Under the pieces are notes generated by a model that was not told the origin of the DNA, made no database searches, and worked only from the letters and a program-made list of their open reading frames with translations. Source: Oscillospiraceae bacterium (GTDB lineage: Bacteria > Bacillota > Clostridia > Oscillospirales > Oscillospiraceae). From it: a stretch of DNA of 58,599 nt. The stretch's first letter is position 1. Every line of letters starts with the position of its first letter. Shown here piece after piece: positions 28,853 to 38,494 of the stretch. Location of the stretch: assembly GCA_902791215.1 (NCBI GenBank), contig CADAUZ010000014.1:1-58599 (forward strand), in the 5' to 3' direction. Position numbers and translations under genes: made by a program.

Positions 28853-29097
28853 GAAAAAGCTTTGCCTGCAAAGCGATCCGTTCTGCCATTCGGAAGAGGC
28901 AGCGGTATAGAGAATTGAGCACTCGGATATCATACCGCATGAACTGTGCGCGGCGCACAGGACAAATATAATTTTCTAAAAGCTGCTCCTGATATATTAT
29001 TCTGCATTTCTCTGGACACCGCCGTTCCTTTCGATTATAATATGTATATCCATTCAGTGGGAAAAACCATTATTTGCCTGTCAATTTGAAAAAGCTA
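28853..29097. other. Gene-free stretch between divergent units
   Basis: Part of the 455-base gap between the ABC fusion and the HD-GYP gene. It is A/T-rich, with only a short hairpin (TGCC and GGCA around 28894-28912). I looked for a c-di-GMP riboswitch in view of the downstream HD-GYP gene and did not find its conserved core. No small gene is convincing. Confidence 0.5.
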
Positions 29098-29126
29098 TTG
29101 ACATTTCTCCATTTTCGATACATTAT
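29098..29126 (+). promoter_or_regulatory. Promoter of the HD-GYP sensor gene
   Basis: Perfect TTGACA at 29098-29103 and CATTAT at 29121-29126, 17 bases apart; about 65 bases of leader follow to AAAGGAGTGATTGT before the ATG. Confidence 0.6.
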
Positions 29127-29195
29127 TACATAATCAGTTTTTGTGGATATTAAAGATGGAAGAAAATCGTTCCCTATTCTTAAAGGAGTGATTGT

Positions 29196-32100
29196 ATGAA
29201 ACACATACAACACAGCGCGGGCAGAGCGTGCTTGAGCCTGGTGCTGTTGTTCATACTGATGACGCAGCTCGGGTGCGCCGCGCTGGCAGACAGCAGCAGC
29301 CTTCATGCGGATCGGCACATCTCTGTTGATATCGTGAACCGGACAGAGGGGTATTCCGCGGTGCTGTATGACAGCATGAGCGGGCTGCCCACCTCCGAGG
29401 CCAACGCCATCGTCGAGACCGGCGACGGCTTTATCTGGATCGGCAGCTATGCGGGCCTGATCCGTTACGACGGCAATACCTTTGAGCGTATGGATTCCAC
29501 CAACGGCATCTCCAGCATCAAATGTCTGTTCGTGGACGATCAGGACCGCCTCTGGATGGGAACGAATGACAACGGCGTCGCGGTCATGGAAAAGGGCAAA
29601 TTCCGGATGTGGAGCAAGCTCGACGGCATGAAATCGGCCCACACCAGAGCCATCACACAGGGCACGGACGGGACGATCTATGTTGCGACGACCTGCGGCA
29701 TTGTCATGATCGATCCCGACGATCATCTGAGCATGATGGAGGAAGAGCTCATCGCCGAGGCCAACATGCGCGACCTGCGTGCCGGGAGCGACGGGCTCAT
29801 CTACGGTATTACCAATTACGGCGACCTGATGACGATCAAGGACGGGAGGCTGCAAAGCTATCTGAGCGCGGCAGACACTATCGTCGGCGGCGTCGGGTCG
29901 ATCCTTCCCGACCCGGAGGAACCGGGGAAGCTGTATTTTGAAGGCGCCGACTTCAAGTTCCATCATGCCCGGCTGGGAGATACGCTTACTGAGATCGAAA
30001 CCATCGACATCCAGCCGCTCAGCTACGTACAGAAGATCGAATACATTGACGGCAGGATCTGGATCTGCAGCACCTACGGCATCGGCGTTATTGACCACGG
30101 CGACTTTCACCTGCTGGAAAATCTGCCCATGGATGACAGTGTGGGCAGCATGACGATCGACTATCTCGGCAACCTGTGGTTTACCTCCACGCGCCAGGGC
30201 GTCATGAAGATCGTGCCGAACCAGTTCTCCGATCTGTTTGAGCGCTTTGATCTGCCGAAGAGTGTGGTGAACACCACCTGCATCTGCGACGACATGCTCT
30301 TTATCGGCTCGGATACGGGCCTGACGGTCCTCGATGCAAACGGCCCCGTGGCAAGTCTGCCGCTGAAGAGCGCCGTGACCGCGTCCGGTAAGGATCTGGA
30401 AGCGGACGACCTCATAAAGCTGCTTGACGGATGCCGGATTCGTTCCATCATCCGCGACAGCAAGGGCCGGGCATGGATCTCCACCTGGCGAAAGCTGGGC
30501 CTTTTGCGCTACGATCACGGCGAGCTTGTGGCCTTCACCTCCGAGGAGGGCCTGCTCGGTACGCTCAACGGCAGCCTGCGCGCGATTGCCGAAAAAGAGG
30601 ACGGGACGATCCTGGTCGCGCTCTCCGGCGGCGTGAATGTCATTCGGGATGACCGTCTGATCGGCTCCTACAGCGACAAAGACGGCATCAGCAATGTGGA
30701 GAGTCTCACCGTTGAGGCAGGCTTGAACGGCGAGATCGTTCTCGGCAGCAACGGCGGCGGCATCTATATCATTGATGAATCCGGCGTAAAGAACATTGAT
30801 GTCGAAGACGGTCTTCCTTCGGATATCGTCATGCGCCTCAAGCGGGATGTGAAGCATCAGGTCGTCTGGATCGTCACCAGCAGTGCCATCGCTTACATGA
30901 CGCCGGACTATCACATTACAACAGTAAAAAAGTTCCCCTATACCAACAACTTCGATCTATACGAAAACAGTGAGGGGGATATGTGGGTACTCAGCAGCAA
31001 CGGCATTTATGTGGTGCCCGCAGCGGAGCTGCTTGCAAACGAAGAAATCAGCCCCGTATACTACAGTCTCGCAAACGGTCTCCCCTGCATCGCCACGGCA
31101 AACTCCTACAGTGCCCTTGACGAAAACGGCAATCTGTATATTGCCGGCAGCACCGGCGTATGCAAGGTCAATATTGACGAGCCCTTTGAGGATGTCAGCG
31201 ATCTCAAGGCGATCGTCCCCTACGTGGAGGCGGACGGAGCGGCGGTCTACCCGGACGCGGACGGCTCCTTCACGATCCCGTCCGGCACCCAGAAGCTGAC
31301 GATCCCCAGCTTTGTCTTCAACTATTCCCTGAGCAATCCCCAGGTGAGCTACCGGCTGGAGGGCTTTGATCACAGCAGCACCACCGTCACCCGCAGTGAC
31401 ATGGTCCCCGTGGATTACACCAATCTCCACGGCGGCACCTATCATTATGTGATGCAGCTCAAGGACGCCATGGGGCGCGGCAGCAAGGAGGTCTCCGTTG
31501 AGATCGTCAAGGAAAAGGCCTTCTACGAGCAGGTTTGGTTCTATATCATTGCCGGCCTTGCCTCGGTGATCCTGCTGGTCTGCGCGGTGCGCTTTTACGT
31601 CCGCAGGAAGACCCGCGCGCTGGAAAAGAAGAACCAGGAGACCATGGCCTTCGTCGGCGGCATTACCGAGGCCTTTGCAAAGGTCATCGACATGAAGGAC
31701 CGCTACACCAACGGCCACTCCTCCCGCGTGGCAAAGTATACCGCCATGCTCTCAAAGGAGCTGGGGTATGACGATGAGACGGTGGAGAAATATTACCGTA
31801 TCGCGCTTTTGCACGATATCGGCAAGATCGGCGTGCCGCCCGAGGTGCTGAACAAGCCCGGCAAGCTCACGGACGAGGAGTTTGAGATCATCAAATCCCA
31901 CACGACGAAGGGCTATGACGCGCTCAAGGAGATCACCATCATGCCGGAGCTGGCTATCGGCGCCGAGGCCCACCACGAGCGGCCGGACGGCAGGGGCTAC
32001 CCCAACCATCTGAAAGGGGAAGAAATCCCCCGCGTCGCCCAGATCATCGCGGTGGCGGACTGCTTCGACGCCATGTACTCCAACCGCCCCTACCGCAACC

Positions 32101-32267
32101 GCATGAATTTCGACAAGGTCGTCTCCATCATCAAGGAGGTTTCCGGCACACAGCTTACCCCCGATGTGGTGGATGCCTTCCTGCGTCTCGTGGACAGAGG
32201 CGAGCTGCGCGATCCCGACGATCACGGCGGCGGCAGCGTGGAGGAAGTGGACAACATTCGGAAATAA
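29196..32267 (+). CDS. Beta-propeller/YYY sensor with cytoplasmic HD-GYP c-di-GMP phosphodiesterase
   Basis: A 1023-residue membrane sensor. A signal segment (LSLVLLFILMTQLGCAALA) leads to an extracellular region of about 650 residues built of two-component propeller repeats (DGFIWIGSYAGLIRYDG, DRLWMGTNDNGVAVM, GRAWISTW and others), then a Y_Y_Y-type domain (VSYRLEGFDHSSTTVTRSDM ... GTYHYVMQLKDAMG), one membrane helix at about 784-806, and an HD-GYP domain. The HD pair is H873-D874 (LLHDIGKIGVP) and the GYP motif HHERPDGRGYP starts at about 926; both are complete, so c-di-GMP hydrolysis is likely. This receptor type usually sits on a histidine kinase, and in Bacteroidetes senses glycans; joined to HD-GYP it would turn an outside signal directly into c-di-GMP loss. 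The gene converges on the glucan synthase. Confidence 0.92.
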   Translation: MKHIQHSAGRACLSLVLLFILMTQLGCAALADSSSLHADRHISVDIVNRTEGYSAVLYDSMSGLPTSEANAIVETGDGFIWIGSYAGLIRYDGNTFERMDSTNGISSIKCLFVDDQDRLWMGTNDNGVAVMEKGKFRMWSKLDGMKSAHTRAITQGTDGTIYVATTCGIVMIDPDDHLSMMEEELIAEANMRDLRAGSDGLIYGITNYGDLMTIKDGRLQSYLSAADTIVGGVGSILPDPEEPGKLYFEGADFKFHHARLGDTLTEIETIDIQPLSYVQKIEYIDGRIWICSTYGIGVIDHGDFHLLENLPMDDSVGSMTIDYLGNLWFTSTRQGVMKIVPNQFSDLFERFDLPKSVVNTTCICDDMLFIGSDTGLTVLDANGPVASLPLKSAVTASGKDLEADDLIKLLDGCRIRSIIRDSKGRAWISTWRKLGLLRYDHGELVAFTSEEGLLGTLNGSLRAIAEKEDGTILVALSGGVNVIRDDRLIGSYSDKDGISNVESLTVEAGLNGEIVLGSNGGGIYIIDESGVKNIDVEDGLPSDIVMRLKRDVKHQVVWIVTSSAIAYMTPDYHITTVKKFPYTNNFDLYENSEGDMWVLSSNGIYVVPAAELLANEEISPVYYSLANGLPCIATANSYSALDENGNLYIAGSTGVCKVNIDEPFEDVSDLKAIVPYVEADGAAVYPDADGSFTIPSGTQKLTIPSFVFNYSLSNPQVSYRLEGFDHSSTTVTRSDMVPVDYTNLHGGTYHYVMQLKDAMGRGSKEVSVEIVKEKAFYEQVWFYIIAGLASVILLVCAVRFYVRRKTRALEKKNQETMAFVGGITEAFAKVIDMKDRYTNGHSSRVAKYTAMLSKELGYDDETVEKYYRIALLHDIGKIGVPPEVLNKPGKLTDEEFEIIKSHTTKGYDALKEITIMPELAIGAEAHHERPDGRGYPNHLKGEEIPRVAQIIAVADCFDAMYSNRPYRNRMNFDKVVSIIKEVSGTQLTPDVVDAFLRLVDRGELRDPDDHGGGSVEEVDNIRK

Positions 32268-32286
32268 ATATTGTGCCATAATTACG

Positions 32287-32330
32287 AACAGGGCCGGAAC
32301 TGGCAGTACACTGTCAGTCCCGGCCCTGTT
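32287..32330. terminator. Bidirectional terminator between HD-GYP and glucan synthase genes
   Basis: AACAGGGCCGG at 32287-32297 pairs with CCGGCCCTGTT at 32320-32330, and ACTG/CAGT extend the stem after one mismatch. T-rich sequence (GCTCTTATTTT) follows on the plus strand. The two genes converge on it, five bases from the synthase stop. Confidence 0.8.
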
Positions 32331-32334
32331 GCTC

Positions 32335-35300
32335 TTATTTTGTGGTTCTCGCCACGCGATGGGCGATGTTCTGCCACAGGTGGGGGATCATGCCGAAATC
32401 CTTTTGCAGCGATTGCGGCAGTGTGGGGACGCGGTCATACAGGATCTCCCAGTATTCATAGCGGTCATTGCCGAAATCCAGGATCTCGATGGTATGTGTG
32501 CGGCTCTGGCTGCGGTGAGCCTGCCGCAGCCCTGTGACCACTCCGCGCAGCTCGGCCCGATGGCCGTTAAATTCGAGCTTCACCCGCACATGATCGCCGA
32601 TGCCGGGAGACACGCCCTCATCCAGAAACACGGTCATGCAGTGTTCATTGAGCTGCGTGGTGATGCCGGCGGAGCTGCCTGTGCTGCCGTACAGCACATC
32701 TACGCTTACAGGGATGAAATCCTGCACCTTCACGATCTCCCCGTCATCATCACGCCCGTCTACCAGGAAAATGGAGAGGATCAGATAGTAGAGATTCCGG
32801 ATCAGCCAGAACAGCAGGATCAGCAGACTGACCACATGCGGCCTGTCCATGATCCAGAGCATACGGACAATGCCGATCACCGACAGCAGTGTCAGGATCA
32901 GAAACGGCAGCATGGAGCGGATATCAGCGCCCTGTTTTTCGGTCTTGCGTGTCTTGTCCGTCACCTTGAAGGCCGAAAGGCTGATGCCCAGAGACTCCTT
33001 GATGATCGGGACCAGCAGGTGCGGCATGACGCTGGTTTCATAGATGCCGCTCCACTTGTGCGAGATGGTCCGCTTGCTGCACAGGATCAGGCACACATCC
33101 TGCATGATATACATCGGCAGCCAGAAAACCAGCAGTTCCAGCCAATTGCACCGGAAAACCGGCAGAGCGAAAACGGCAAACAGCAGCGGTGAGAGGATAT
33201 AGATCAGGTTTTTGATCGGGGAGTACCAGTAGACCACGGAGCTCCAGTAGCTGATTTTCTGGTCGAGAGTGAGGTTTTTCCGCTGCCAGATTTTGAGCTG
33301 TCTCGCTGTTGCGATGACACCCCGGCCCCATCTGGTGCGCTGCTGGATATGTTCTTTGTAGGTATGGGGAGTTTGACCGCTGGCAAGGGGCTCGGGAAGG
33401 GCGAGGCTCACATAGCCGTGCGACTCGATCAGAAGTCCCGTTGCAAAGTCCTCGGTGATTGACTCCGTGTAAAACCCGCCCACGTCCTCCAGGGCCTTTC
33501 TGGCGATCACCGTGTTGGAGCCGCCGTAGATCACACTGTTGGTGGAGGTCTTGGCCGGCTCTATGGTGCGGTAGAAAAAGTCCTGCTCGTTGGGCGCCCG
33601 CTTCTCGGAATAGAGCGCATACTGAAACACATCCGGGTCATAGAAGCACTGGGGCGTCTGCAGCAGGCCGAGTGGCATGCGCTTATCCTCGGGCAGCTTC
33701 CTGTTGCGCTCCTCGGCATCCACAAAGTAGGGGATGGTTTTCAGAAGGAAGTCGCTTTTCGGGATCATGTCCGCATCCAGCGTGACAACATATGGCGCGG
33801 AAGTCAAGGACAGGGCGTGGTTCAGATTTCCGGCCTTTGCCCCCTTGTTGTCCGGGCGGTCAAAATAGCCCACGCCCATCTCTTCGGCAAGCGCGCGCAT
33901 TTCGCCGCGGCGGTTGTCGTCACAGATCCAGATATGTACCTTCTTAGGGGCAGGGTATTTCAGGTGCACGCAGCCATTTACCGTCCTGCGCAGCAGTTCG
34001 GTGGGCTCATTATAGGTGGCGATGAAGATATCCACGTCCGGGTAGGCGTCCTGCGCGATTTCCGGCAGGGGATGTTCTCTCATCCCGAACAGGCTCCGGA
34101 ATAGGACGAGCGATTCCGCAAAGCCGAGCAGCTCCACGGCCAGCAGCAGGATATTGGCGGCAACGGGCAAAGCGCCAAAGCCCTTCGGGATGGAATAGCG
34201 GACACGCCAGCAGAGATAGATCAGGGTGCAGACGATACTGAGCATCAGCGCGCACGCTGACAGCAGCCGCTCCTTTGTAAACGGTTTCTTTTCGCTCCCA
34301 TCCCCGCCGCGAAGAAGTTCATCATACGTGCGCTTTTTCTTTTTTGTGACGTGGGACGCAAGTCCGGCCACAGCCGAAGACAGCAAGACCGTCAGAATAC
34401 CGATGCCGCAAAAAGCGGGCCAGGCGTGCAGGGTGCCGGTCCCCCGCTCTCCAAGCGCCGAGGACAGGTACGACCAGAGCTTGGACAGGCGTCCCTTTAC
34501 CAGCGTGTCCGCCGGGTTGGAGATGCTCTTCGGGTCTTTGCCTGAGATCAGGGCTTTGACCCACCGGCCGCTTTCCGTGAGATCGTCATCGCGTATGGGG
34601 TTCTCCGTCTCAAAGCCGGGCCGGAACATGGCAGAGGATTCATTTTTATCGGAAAAACTCCATACGGCGTAGCCGATACTTTGTTGATTCAGATAATCAA
34701 ACCACTTGGCAGCCATGGCGAAATTGAGGTCGCCGTCGCCGCTGGCCTCGCTGAGGCCGCATTCGGTGACGAAGACCGGGAGCCCGCTGTCGACCGCAGC
34801 CTTCAGTTCATGCAGCAGTCCATCATTATGCGTAGCCGCGTAGAAGTGCAGCACCGCCATCACGTTGTCATAGGGCACCGGGCGAAGGACGGCACTGCCG
34901 AGGTTCTTGTCATATACCGGTGTGCCGACCAGGATGACAGAGTCCGGGATCTGTCTGCGGATGACCGGGATCACCTCATCACAGTATGCGAGGATATCCG
35001 TCCAGCTTGTATCGCCGTTGGGTTCGTTGCAGATTTCAAACAGCAGGTTCGGTACATCCGCGTACTCCGAAGCGATAAGCTCAAAGAAAGCCTTGGCTTC
35101 CTCCACATGTTCGTTGGGATTGCCGTACTCGAGGATGTGCCAGTCCACGATCACATACATATCCGAGGCAATCGCCGCGTCGATCCCCTTTCGCAGCAGC
35201 GTCAGGCTCTCCTCCTCATGGCCGCCGCAGTATTGAGAGGCATACATGGCAAGACGGACGAGGTTTGCGTTCCATTCCGACGAAATCTGCCGAAAGAGCG

Positions 35301-35550
35301 CTTCATTGACGAAATCCGGGAACCAGGTGAGCCCATGGGTGCTCACGCCGCGCAAGGCCACAGTCCGCCCTGCTTCATCCGCAAGCTTTGTCCCCTCCAC
35401 ATGCAGCCTGCCGTTTTCGGAAGGGCGGGCCGTGAGTGCTTTTTGTGCCTGCGCCGCATCGCTCGGTGACGGCGCGGCGGCTTCTCCGCAGACTGACAGA
35501 GCAGACAGGAAAAGCATCAGGCACAAAAGAAGAGATATCGTTTTTTTCAT
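32335..35550 (-). CDS. GH5 endoglucanase fused to a cellulose-synthase-type GT2
   Basis: A 1071-residue single polypeptide. A signal peptide (MKKTISLLLCLMLFLSALSV) is followed by a GH5 glucanase domain (about 45-330) with acid/base E176 in ICNEPNGD and nucleophile E263 in VFVTECGLS. A membrane helix near 376-398 and two more lead to a processive GT2 domain: DVDIFIATYNEP, DDNRRG, TLDADMIPKSDF, the TED motif SITEDFATG and QQRTRWGRG, the marks of cellulose synthase. More helices and a C-terminal beta-rich domain (about 955-1050) placed like BcsA PilZ follow, but I see no RxxxR or [DN]xSxxG c-di-GMP motif. In known clostridial ccs loci the GH5 (CcsZ) and the synthase (CcsA) are separate proteins. 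The topology puts the glucanase outside at the polymer exit. GGAGG and AAGGA precede the ATG. Confidence 0.92.
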   Translation of the reverse strand: MKKTISLLLCLMLFLSALSVCGEAAAPSPSDAAQAQKALTARPSENGRLHVEGTKLADEAGRTVALRGVSTHGLTWFPDFVNEALFRQISSEWNANLVRLAMYASQYCGGHEEESLTLLRKGIDAAIASDMYVIVDWHILEYGNPNEHVEEAKAFFELIASEYADVPNLLFEICNEPNGDTSWTDILAYCDEVIPVIRRQIPDSVILVGTPVYDKNLGSAVLRPVPYDNVMAVLHFYAATHNDGLLHELKAAVDSGLPVFVTECGLSEASGDGDLNFAMAAKWFDYLNQQSIGYAVWSFSDKNESSAMFRPGFETENPIRDDDLTESGRWVKALISGKDPKSISNPADTLVKGRLSKLWSYLSSALGERGTGTLHAWPAFCGIGILTVLLSSAVAGLASHVTKKKKRTYDELLRGGDGSEKKPFTKERLLSACALMLSIVCTLIYLCWRVRYSIPKGFGALPVAANILLLAVELLGFAESLVLFRSLFGMREHPLPEIAQDAYPDVDIFIATYNEPTELLRRTVNGCVHLKYPAPKKVHIWICDDNRRGEMRALAEEMGVGYFDRPDNKGAKAGNLNHALSLTSAPYVVTLDADMIPKSDFLLKTIPYFVDAEERNRKLPEDKRMPLGLLQTPQCFYDPDVFQYALYSEKRAPNEQDFFYRTIEPAKTSTNSVIYGGSNTVIARKALEDVGGFYTESITEDFATGLLIESHGYVSLALPEPLASGQTPHTYKEHIQQRTRWGRGVIATARQLKIWQRKNLTLDQKISYWSSVVYWYSPIKNLIYILSPLLFAVFALPVFRCNWLELLVFWLPMYIMQDVCLILCSKRTISHKWSGIYETSVMPHLLVPIIKESLGISLSAFKVTDKTRKTEKQGADIRSMLPFLILTLLSVIGIVRMLWIMDRPHVVSLLILLFWLIRNLYYLILSIFLVDGRDDDGEIVKVQDFIPVSVDVLYGSTGSSAGITTQLNEHCMTVFLDEGVSPGIGDHVRVKLEFNGHRAELRGVVTGLRQAHRSQSRTHTIEILDFGNDRYEYWEILYDRVPTLPQSLQKDFGMIPHLWQNIAHRVARTTK

Positions 35551-35693
35551 TGGTTCCTTGCACCTCCGTGACTTGTGCGGTTTTCCGCAGGATCGGACAA
35601 GCAGGCTCTGATATCCTGATTATACCAGCCCGGCACTCCGTTTTCAACATTTTCGGCCTGATGATCTCTGTAAATGCAGTATTGCCCGATTGC

Positions 35694-35735
35694 ATAATCA
35701 TCGGCCGGGTCCCGAAGGACTCGGCCGATGATTAT
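35694..35735. terminator. Stable hairpin between MscS-type and synthase genes
   Basis: ATAATCATCGGCCG at 35694-35707 pairs with CGGCCGATGATTAT at 35722-35735. The T-run follows only on the plus strand (GTTTTGT), so for the minus-strand genes it is more likely an mRNA end or attenuator than a full stop. Confidence 0.62.
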
Positions 35736-35779
35736 GTTTTGTCGGTATCCGCTTGTAACAGGGCTGCGCGCAAACACGG

Positions 35780-38416
35780 TCAGGTTTCGCTTTCCGGGCT
35801 GCTTTCCAGATCGTCTTCCTGCTCCTGCAGTTCGAGCTTGCGGCTCATGTTCAGGACGCTCCCGACATGGCTGTTGTTGAGGATCACGACATTTCCGTCC
35901 GCGTCGGTGATCTCGGTGGTGCGGATGCCCATATCGGTGACATCGCCCGTGACGCCGGAGACGCTCACATGGTCGCCCACATGAATGGACCCCTCCAGCA
36001 TCATGAAGAAGCCCGCGAGCAGGTCGGAGGCCATGCTCTGGGCGCCCATGCCGACGGCGATGGAGAGGACGCCGGCCGAGGCAAGCAGCGTCGTGGTGTT
36101 CACACCGAACATGGACAGGATGCGGAAGAGCAGGAAAATGCAGGCGCTGTAGCAGATGACGCTGTCGATGAGTCTGGTGATGGTCCTGGAGCGCTTGTTG
36201 AGGCGGCTTTCCACGATCTTCAGCATTGCCCGCGCGAAAAACACACCGCACAGAGTACCGGCCACGATGAGCGTCGCCGCCCAGATGGAGAACAGATGGA
36301 CGCCCCTGTCCCACTTTCCGTCGAAGATGAAGGTGAAGGCGGGCCACATGGCTCCCGCGGACAGTATCGCCGTGTATATCGCCAAAAGCGACAGGAAGAT
36401 CACATAGCCGTTTGCAAAAACCATCAGCGAATTTTTCCTGCCGGGCTGACTTGCCAGCTTCGCGCGGATGTCCTCGACAAGCCGGGCGCACAGCACACCG
36501 GCCCCCAGCAGGTAGACCGCCAGCAGGGCCAGCACCCCCACGATCAGCCGCACGCTGATGACGCGCACCTCACGGTCCGGATTGGAGGGAACGATGTACA
36601 TGAGACTCCTGCCGTCGTGCGAGCTGCCGGAGATATACACGTTCTTGCCGTTATATGTCGAGAAGCCCTCGATCTCGGTCCCAGGCTCATAGTTGGGCAG
36701 ATGGTCTGCCACCCGCTGGCCGATCATTTTCGCATCGGTGTGTGCGACGAAGCGGCCTTCCGCGTCGTCGACGACGGCGGCGGCATGCCCGTCCTGCACA
36801 ACGAAGCCGTTGACCGCGCTTTCGATGCTCTCTCCGTCAAGCTCGCTCTGCGGGGTCTTCGCGTCAAAGACAGACAGCAGGAAGCCGTCCGGCTGTCCTT
36901 CGGCGTCCTTCAGGAGGATCGCCGCGCCGAGCTGGGGCTGCCCGGTATAGGGGTCGGCCGCAGGCCCCGCCAGCGCTTGGGGGTAGCCCAGCAGTACCGG
37001 GCGGTACTCCTCGCTGAGGTTTTCGCCGACAGCAAAGCCGGTATAGCTGTTGCTGGCGGCAAGCTCCCGCCCGCTCCGGTCAAAGAGCATGAGGTACTCC
37101 GTCCCGGCAAGCTTGTTGAGCTCGGCAAGGCCGCCGTGGGTCAGGTATTCCGGGTGCCGCGTCACGAAATCCGCCAGGGTCTGCGCGCGTGTGCGGTATA
37201 TGTCCGAATAGTTCTGGCGGATCAGCTCTCCCTGCTGCTCGTGCCAGTCGATCTCATATTGAACGGTCTCCCGTTTCGCCGTGGCGACCATGGCATTGAC
37301 GGAGCGGTTTTCCAACATCATCAGCATCACGGCGAAAAGGCCCGTGACGATCAGCACCGAGATCATGCCCGGCATAAGCGTCCGGACTGCCTGTTTCCGG
37401 AAGGCCGCGCCCCGGCTCTTGTCGGGCGCCTCCTTAGACAGGCGGCGAAACACATAGATCTGGAACAGGATCATGCCCAGGGCAATGATGGCCGTAAGGG
37501 TCATGGCAGTGTAGTTGCCCGAGTGCTCTAGGGTGTCGAAGCTGTCCATCAGCATTACGTCAGCATCGTACTCCGGGTAATGGAGCAAGACGGCCAGGCA
37601 GCGATTGCCAAGCAGCTTGATCTCCTTGCTGGAGAGATTGTCTCCTCTTGACCGGAAGCTGCTGCTATCATCAAAGACGCTGTTCAGCTCTCCGATGACC
37701 CTGTCGATCTCTTCCTGGGTCAGGCCCTCCCGGGGATAAAACGCGAGGGTTCCGTCGCCCGTTCTGGCTGCGGCGGCGCCATCTGTCCCGGACAGCGTGC
37801 GCTTGAGTATGTCGGGCCAGTCGCCGAGCGAGTGGTACAGTTCCACCAGGGCCGGGCAGGGAAACGCGAAGACCAGGCTCCGCTTTGTGGAGGCGAGGGG
37901 CTGCTTGGCAAGAAAGCTGCCTTCCTCCGTCGGCTCCCCGTCTGGAGAGGGGACGAGATAGAGCGTCAGCGCAGGCGTGCCCGCCTCAATGCCCTCGAAA
38001 TGCGCCCGAAGAGATTCCTCCAGCTTGGCAGGGTCGGCGGAGGCAAGGAGCCGCCCGCTGCCGTCGAGCAGGTAAACGCCGGCGGCGGAAACCGTGCCGC
38101 GCACCAGCTCCAATCTCTCGGTGTCAGCAAGGTCGTCCTCTTCCGCGTACAGCTTCGCTCCCAGCTCGCTGCGGGCCAGAGCATCGCTTTCATACACGCG
38201 GGTGCGCGTTTCAAACTCCTGCCTGCGTTTCTCCACGATCTCCGGTGTTTCCAGGATAAGCTGGTCCATCATCTTCAGCCCGTTGTAGTAGCTGAGGACG
38301 GACATTGTGAGAAACACGATCACCGCGATGATCAGAAAGGCAAGCACGGTAAAGCCGATCAGCTTTATCCCGCTTTTTTCCCGCAGAGGGACTTTGATCT
38401 TTTCAATTGGATTCAT
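35780..38416 (-). CDS. MscS-family channel with two extracytoplasmic sensor-like domains
   Basis: 878 residues. A first membrane helix (about 20-42) is followed by a large outside domain (to about 295), two helices (about 305-325 and 345-370), a second outside domain (to about 635, with Cache-like features such as YLMLFDRSGRELAASNSYTG and GRSLMYIVPSNPD), further helices, and a C-terminal MscS pore: the helix GVNTTTLLASAGVLSIAVGMGAQSMASDLLAG and beta domain GSIHVGDHVSVSGVTGDVTDMGIRTTEI. The protein ends soon after the beta domain in an acidic tail, without the usual alpha/beta cage. The ATG at 38416 has AGGAG seven bases upstream. It lies upstream of the glucan synthase in the same direction. 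A signal-gated rather than a simple osmotic channel is possible. Confidence 0.85.
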   Translation of the reverse strand: MNPIEKIKVPLREKSGIKLIGFTVLAFLIIAVIVFLTMSVLSYYNGLKMMDQLILETPEIVEKRRQEFETRTRVYESDALARSELGAKLYAEEDDLADTERLELVRGTVSAAGVYLLDGSGRLLASADPAKLEESLRAHFEGIEAGTPALTLYLVPSPDGEPTEEGSFLAKQPLASTKRSLVFAFPCPALVELYHSLGDWPDILKRTLSGTDGAAAARTGDGTLAFYPREGLTQEEIDRVIGELNSVFDDSSSFRSRGDNLSSKEIKLLGNRCLAVLLHYPEYDADVMLMDSFDTLEHSGNYTAMTLTAIIALGMILFQIYVFRRLSKEAPDKSRGAAFRKQAVRTLMPGMISVLIVTGLFAVMLMMLENRSVNAMVATAKRETVQYEIDWHEQQGELIRQNYSDIYRTRAQTLADFVTRHPEYLTHGGLAELNKLAGTEYLMLFDRSGRELAASNSYTGFAVGENLSEEYRPVLLGYPQALAGPAADPYTGQPQLGAAILLKDAEGQPDGFLLSVFDAKTPQSELDGESIESAVNGFVVQDGHAAAVVDDAEGRFVAHTDAKMIGQRVADHLPNYEPGTEIEGFSTYNGKNVYISGSSHDGRSLMYIVPSNPDREVRVISVRLIVGVLALLAVYLLGAGVLCARLVEDIRAKLASQPGRKNSLMVFANGYVIFLSLLAIYTAILSAGAMWPAFTFIFDGKWDRGVHLFSIWAATLIVAGTLCGVFFARAMLKIVESRLNKRSRTITRLIDSVICYSACIFLLFRILSMFGVNTTTLLASAGVLSIAVGMGAQSMASDLLAGFFMMLEGSIHVGDHVSVSGVTGDVTDMGIRTTEITDADGNVVILNNSHVGSVLNMSRKLELQEQEDDLESSPESET

Positions 38417-38494
38417 AATCAATCTCCTGTATAAGCCTGTAACAATGGGATGCCGTCAGTCTGGCCGCAGGCCGGGCTGACCAAAGGGGTATTT

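Noticed and set aside
28853-29097. Possible c-di-GMP riboswitch before the HD-GYP gene
   Set aside because: Neither the conserved GGNCACGCACAGGGCAAACC-like core nor the tetraloop-receptor pattern is present.
35547-36491. 314-codon minus-strand frame over the MscS gene end
   Set aside because: Out of phase with the MscS frame; Arg/His-rich translation without any recognisable feature.
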